Positions 5,069 through 6,584 of a stretch of DNA of 6,584 bases are shown one piece after another. The translations under genes were made by a program, and so were the position numbers. Numbering within the stretch: position 1 is the first letter of the stretch; each line of letters begins with the position of its first letter. This stretch comes from an uncultured Collinsella sp. (lineage in GTDB: Bacteria; Actinomycetota; Coriobacteriia; Coriobacteriales; Coriobacteriaceae): NCBI GenBank assembly GCA_902478935.1, contig CABSMV010000101.1, positions 1 through 6,584 on the forward strand, in the 5' to 3' direction. The notes under the pieces were generated by a model. The model was not told where the DNA came from and searched no databases. It saw only the letters and a program-made list of their open reading frames with translations.

Positions 5069-5119
5069 GTGGGTACATACATCCATGAGGTTCAATGCCG
5101 GGTTAGGGGAGTGATCGAT

Positions 5120-5623
5120 ATGGACAAAACTGCGTTCTTTACGATGCCGAGCGGCTTGTATGTGGTGAGTGCCGCGGCCGACGGGCTGCGTGCCGGCTGC
5201 GTTATCAACACGGCGGTGCAGGTGACGTCCGCGCCGCCGCGCATTTCGGTTGCCGTGAACAAGGAAAATGTCACGTCTGGTGTTATCTCGTCTGCCAAGG
5301 CCTTTGCGCTGACCGTGATCGATCAGACGGCCGATATGCTCTACATTGGCAACTTTGGATTCCGTACCAGTAGCGACTATGACAAGTTTGCCAAATACGA
5401 GGCGCGCGAGACCGCACTGGGCATGCCCTATGTGCCCGAGCACGCGGCGGCCCTGTTTAGCTGCCGTTTGATTGACACCGTTGACGTGGGCACGCACCTG
5501 CTCTTTATTGGCGAGGTCGAAGATGCCGAGCGTCTGAGCGGCGAGACTCCGTTGACCTATGACTACTACCACAAGGTGCTGAAGGGCAAGACGCCGCCCA
5601 AGGCGTCTTCGTACCAAGGGTAG
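5120..5623 (+). CDS. flavin reductase family protein (Hrb flavoprotein-domain type)
   Basis: This 167-residue protein is a single flavin-reductase-like FMN-binding split barrel. MPSGLYVVSA (9-18), INTAVQVTSAPPRISVAVNK (29-48), LYIGNFGFRTSSDYDKF (74-90), VDVGTHLLFIGEV (121-133) and PLTYDYYHKV (144-153) closely match, from memory, the front domain of clostridial high-molecular-weight rubredoxin (Hrb). In Hrb this domain passes electrons from NAD(P)H through FMN to a fused C-terminal rubredoxin. Here the protein stops after SSYQG, and a rubredoxin is encoded separately 88 bp downstream. The likely role is cytoplasmic electron transfer for oxygen or peroxide detoxification in an anaerobe. ATG 5120 has AGGGGAG about 8 nt upstream. 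The frame is open back to 4925, but that part crosses the palindrome and terminator and is not coding. No clear promoter is seen in 5069-5104. Confidence 0.87.
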   Translation: MDKTAFFTMPSGLYVVSAAADGLRAGCVINTAVQVTSAPPRISVAVNKENVTSGVISSAKAFALTVIDQTADMLYIGNFGFRTSSDYDKFAKYEARETALGMPYVPEHAAALFSCRLIDTVDVGTHLLFIGEVEDAERLSGETPLTYDYYHKVLKGKTPPKASSYQG

Positions 5624-5640
5624 AAATGCTGTAAAACTAC

Positions 5641-5668
5641 TTGCATAATATTATTGAGAATATATACT
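5641..5668 (+). promoter_or_regulatory. candidate promoter of the rubredoxin gene
   Basis: TTGCAT (5641-5646) lies 16 bp before TATACT (5663-5668), which matches five of six consensus -10 bases. The surrounding 50 bp are strikingly AT-rich against the GC-rich background. Transcription would start near 5675, about 37 nt before the rubredoxin ATG. It suggests that rubredoxin can be made independently of the flavin reductase, besides any read-through. Confidence 0.55.
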
Positions 5669-5711
5669 AATAAGTAAGTACACCAGCAGTCACGTTCGAG
5701 AGGAGAACATC

Positions 5712-5855
5712 ATGGCTGAGGAGAAGAAGACGTATAAGTTCGTTTGCGTCGTTTGTGGTTACGAGGTTGAGGTCGATACGCCCGAGCTGCCCGAGGATTA
5801 CGTGTGCCCGGTGTGCGGCGTCGGCCCCGATCAGTTTGAGCTCGTCGAGGAGTAA
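5712..5855 (+). CDS. rubredoxin, unusually short
   Basis: This 47-residue iron protein has the rubredoxin metal site: CVVCGY (Cys 12 and 15) and CPVCGVGPDQFE (Cys 32 and 35), which would hold one Fe(SCys)4. Rubredoxins are cytoplasmic one-electron carriers in oxygen and peroxide defence of anaerobes. Typical members have ~52-54 residues with about 29 residues between the Cys pairs; here there are only 16 (Gly16 to Val31), so the usual acidic loop is missing. The Trp normally before the second pair is Tyr (YVCP), while the later Phe is kept. The spacing is nearer to the rubredoxin-like tail of rubrerythrin, but no rubrerythrin domain is attached. ATG 5712 has AGGAG (5701-5705) 6 nt upstream. 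The flavin reductase upstream is its likely electron donor. Confidence 0.88.
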   Translation: MAEEKKTYKFVCVVCGYEVEVDTPELPEDYVCPVCGVGPDQFELVEE

Positions 5856-5894
5856 CTCGCAGGCACACGGCGAAAGCCGAACATAGCTCTGTCC

Positions 5895-5930
5895 AAGGGT
5901 CCCGGTCGAATTCTCGGCCGGGACCCTTTT
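5895..5930 (+). terminator. strong intrinsic terminator after rubredoxin
   Basis: Positions 5895-5909 pair with 5914-5928 over 15 bp with one G-U pair, around the tetraloop ATTC. The stem core is GGGTCCCGG/CCGGGACCC, and the T-run is 5927-5930. It ends the flavin reductase-rubredoxin unit. For the transporter gene converging from the right, the hairpin lacks a good T-run, so termination in that direction would be weaker. Confidence 0.85.
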
Positions 5931-6006
5931 GATTTATCTGACGGTTTAAAACGGTCTCACGTGTTACAGATTAAGACGTTATATCTGGACAGTCACGCCA
6001 TCTCAA

Positions 6007-6555
6007 TTACATTCCCGTTAGCAGCACGATGTCGAGAATCGTCACGATGGCGCCGATCCCTACGAGCAACGCGTTGAGCGGGCGTGAATTGGCATATTTG
6101 CCCATGACGCGGCGTGAACTGGTGAGCCGTATGAGCACAAAGACCGTAATCGGCAGCTGAAGCGACAGCAGCGCCTGACTCCAAATGAGGCCCTCAAAAG
6201 GATTCGGGACGACCAGGCACGCCGCCACTGCGCCGACGAAACAGGCCGCCACTCCGATCGAGGAATGTCGGTCGTGGATGTCATATTCCTCGTAGAACAT
6301 GCCCGCGGTGATGGTGCCCGCCGCCATGCCCGCCGTCACACTACTCGAGAGCCCCGCAAATAGCAGCGCCACGGCAAAGATGGTCGAGCTTGCCGGGCCC
6401 AGAATGGGGGAGAGCGTGGCCGCTGCGACGGCGAGGTCGTCTACGACCATGCCGTGCGCAAAGAAGGTCGTTGCGGCCAGGATGACCATGGCCGAGTTGA
6501 TTGCCCAGCCCACGCCCATCGAAAAGAGCGTGTCGAAGAGCTCGTAGCGCAGACG
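6007..6555 (-). CDS. mntH: Nramp family divalent metal transporter, C-terminal part (MntH-like)
   Basis: The visible 182 residues are the C-terminal part of an Nramp transporter, which moves Mn2+ or Fe2+ with protons across the inner membrane. Five hydrophobic segments correspond to the last helices. They include LFSMGVGWAINSAMVILAA (8-26), a segment with LFAGLSSSVTAGMAAGTI (about 64-81), and WSQALLSLQLPITVFVLIRL (about 125-144). The last two align by eye with the AGLSSTV and SQVLLSF helices of E. coli MntH. The tail SRRVMGKYANSR before the last helix is also typical. The ion-binding helices 1 and 6 lie beyond the contig end, so metal choice cannot be judged. The open frame runs 15 bases further into sequencing adapter, and the apparent start there (GTG, reading MYKRQ) is false. 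The gene converges on the rubredoxin unit. Confidence 0.87.
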   Translation of the reverse strand, partial: RLRYELFDTLFSMGVGWAINSAMVILAATTFFAHGMVVDDLAVAAATLSPILGPASSTIFAVALLFAGLSSSVTAGMAAGTITAGMFYEEYDIHDRHSSIGVAACFVGAVAACLVVPNPFEGLIWSQALLSLQLPITVFVLIRLTSSRRVMGKYANSRPLNALLVGIGAIVTILDIVLLTGM

Positions 6556-6584
6556 CTGTCTCTTATACACATCTCCGAGCCCAC
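6556..6584. other. Illumina Nextera adapter sequence (artefact at contig end)
   Basis: CTGTCTCTTATACACATCT (6556-6574) is the 19-bp Tn5 mosaic-end reverse complement used in Nextera libraries. The next ten bases, CCGAGCCCAC, match the start of the read-2 adapter. The genome sequence therefore ends at 6555. It is not an insertion sequence, although the mosaic end derives from Tn5. Confidence 0.97.

Noticed and set aside
4911..5100. tmRNA (ssrA) gene next to smpB
   Set aside because: The gap is too short, and no tRNA-like ends, CCA or tag reading frame are visible. The sequence is accounted for by a palindrome and a terminator.
4925..5119. 65-residue N-terminal extension of the flavin reductase
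   Set aside because: It would read through the long palindrome and an intrinsic terminator. The family N-terminus and ribosome site fit ATG 5120.
5588..5609. 8-bp inverted repeat AAGACGCC/GGCGTCTT as terminator of the flavin reductase
   Set aside because: It lies inside the coding end and has no T-run after it. It may be chance or weak 3'-end structure.
6556..6574. Tn5 transposon end
   Set aside because: The mosaic end is followed by Illumina adapter bases at the contig edge, so it is library artefact and not a mobile element.

Overview
This is a linear, moderately GC-rich bacterial fragment cut at both ends. Gene order and protein flavour suggest a Coriobacteriia gut actinobacterium, most likely Collinsella or a close relative. 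The pointers are the DUF871/MupG protein, the short ArsC/Spx-like protein, the flavin-reductase and rubredoxin pair, and abundant intergenic palindromes. This is judged from memory of such genomes, not from a search. The last 29 bases are not biological: they match the Illumina Nextera transposase adapter, so the window is the end of an assembled contig.

Layout. 1-765 is the 3' part of a phosphotransferase (PTS) EIIC permease. It is followed by a strong intrinsic terminator that touches the ribosome binding site of mupG (883-1935), a 6-phospho-N-acetylmuramidase-family gene. Together they look like a salvage unit for a peptidoglycan amino sugar. A thioredoxin-fold ArsC/Spx-like gene follows (2028-2387). 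Between it and a convergent minus-strand gene (2584-2994) lie three 46-bp palindromes at an exact 62-bp period. The minus-strand protein is hypothetical and resembles the front part of a MarR-like regulator without its DNA-binding part.

The central part holds tRNA-Gln(CUG) and tRNA-Glu(CUC) behind a shared candidate promoter, with a terminator after them. Next come a TPR-protein gene (3533-4450) and smpB (4440-4910). These overlap by 11 bp and are probably translationally coupled. Downstream of smpB is a 27-bp-stem palindrome and then an intrinsic terminator.

The right part holds a flavin reductase (5120-5623) and a very short rubredoxin (5712-5855). These correspond to the two domains of the clostridial high-molecular-weight rubredoxin (Hrb), here as separate neighbouring genes. 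A strong terminator ends that unit. Converging on it from the right edge is the C-terminal part of an Nramp (MntH-type) metal transporter.

The genes are mostly ordinary housekeeping and catabolic genes. No defence system, mobile element or CRISPR array is visible. The most unusual signals are the 62-bp-period palindrome array, the long palindrome after smpB, the terminator directly abutting the mupG ribosome binding site, and the split Hrb pair with its shortened rubredoxin.
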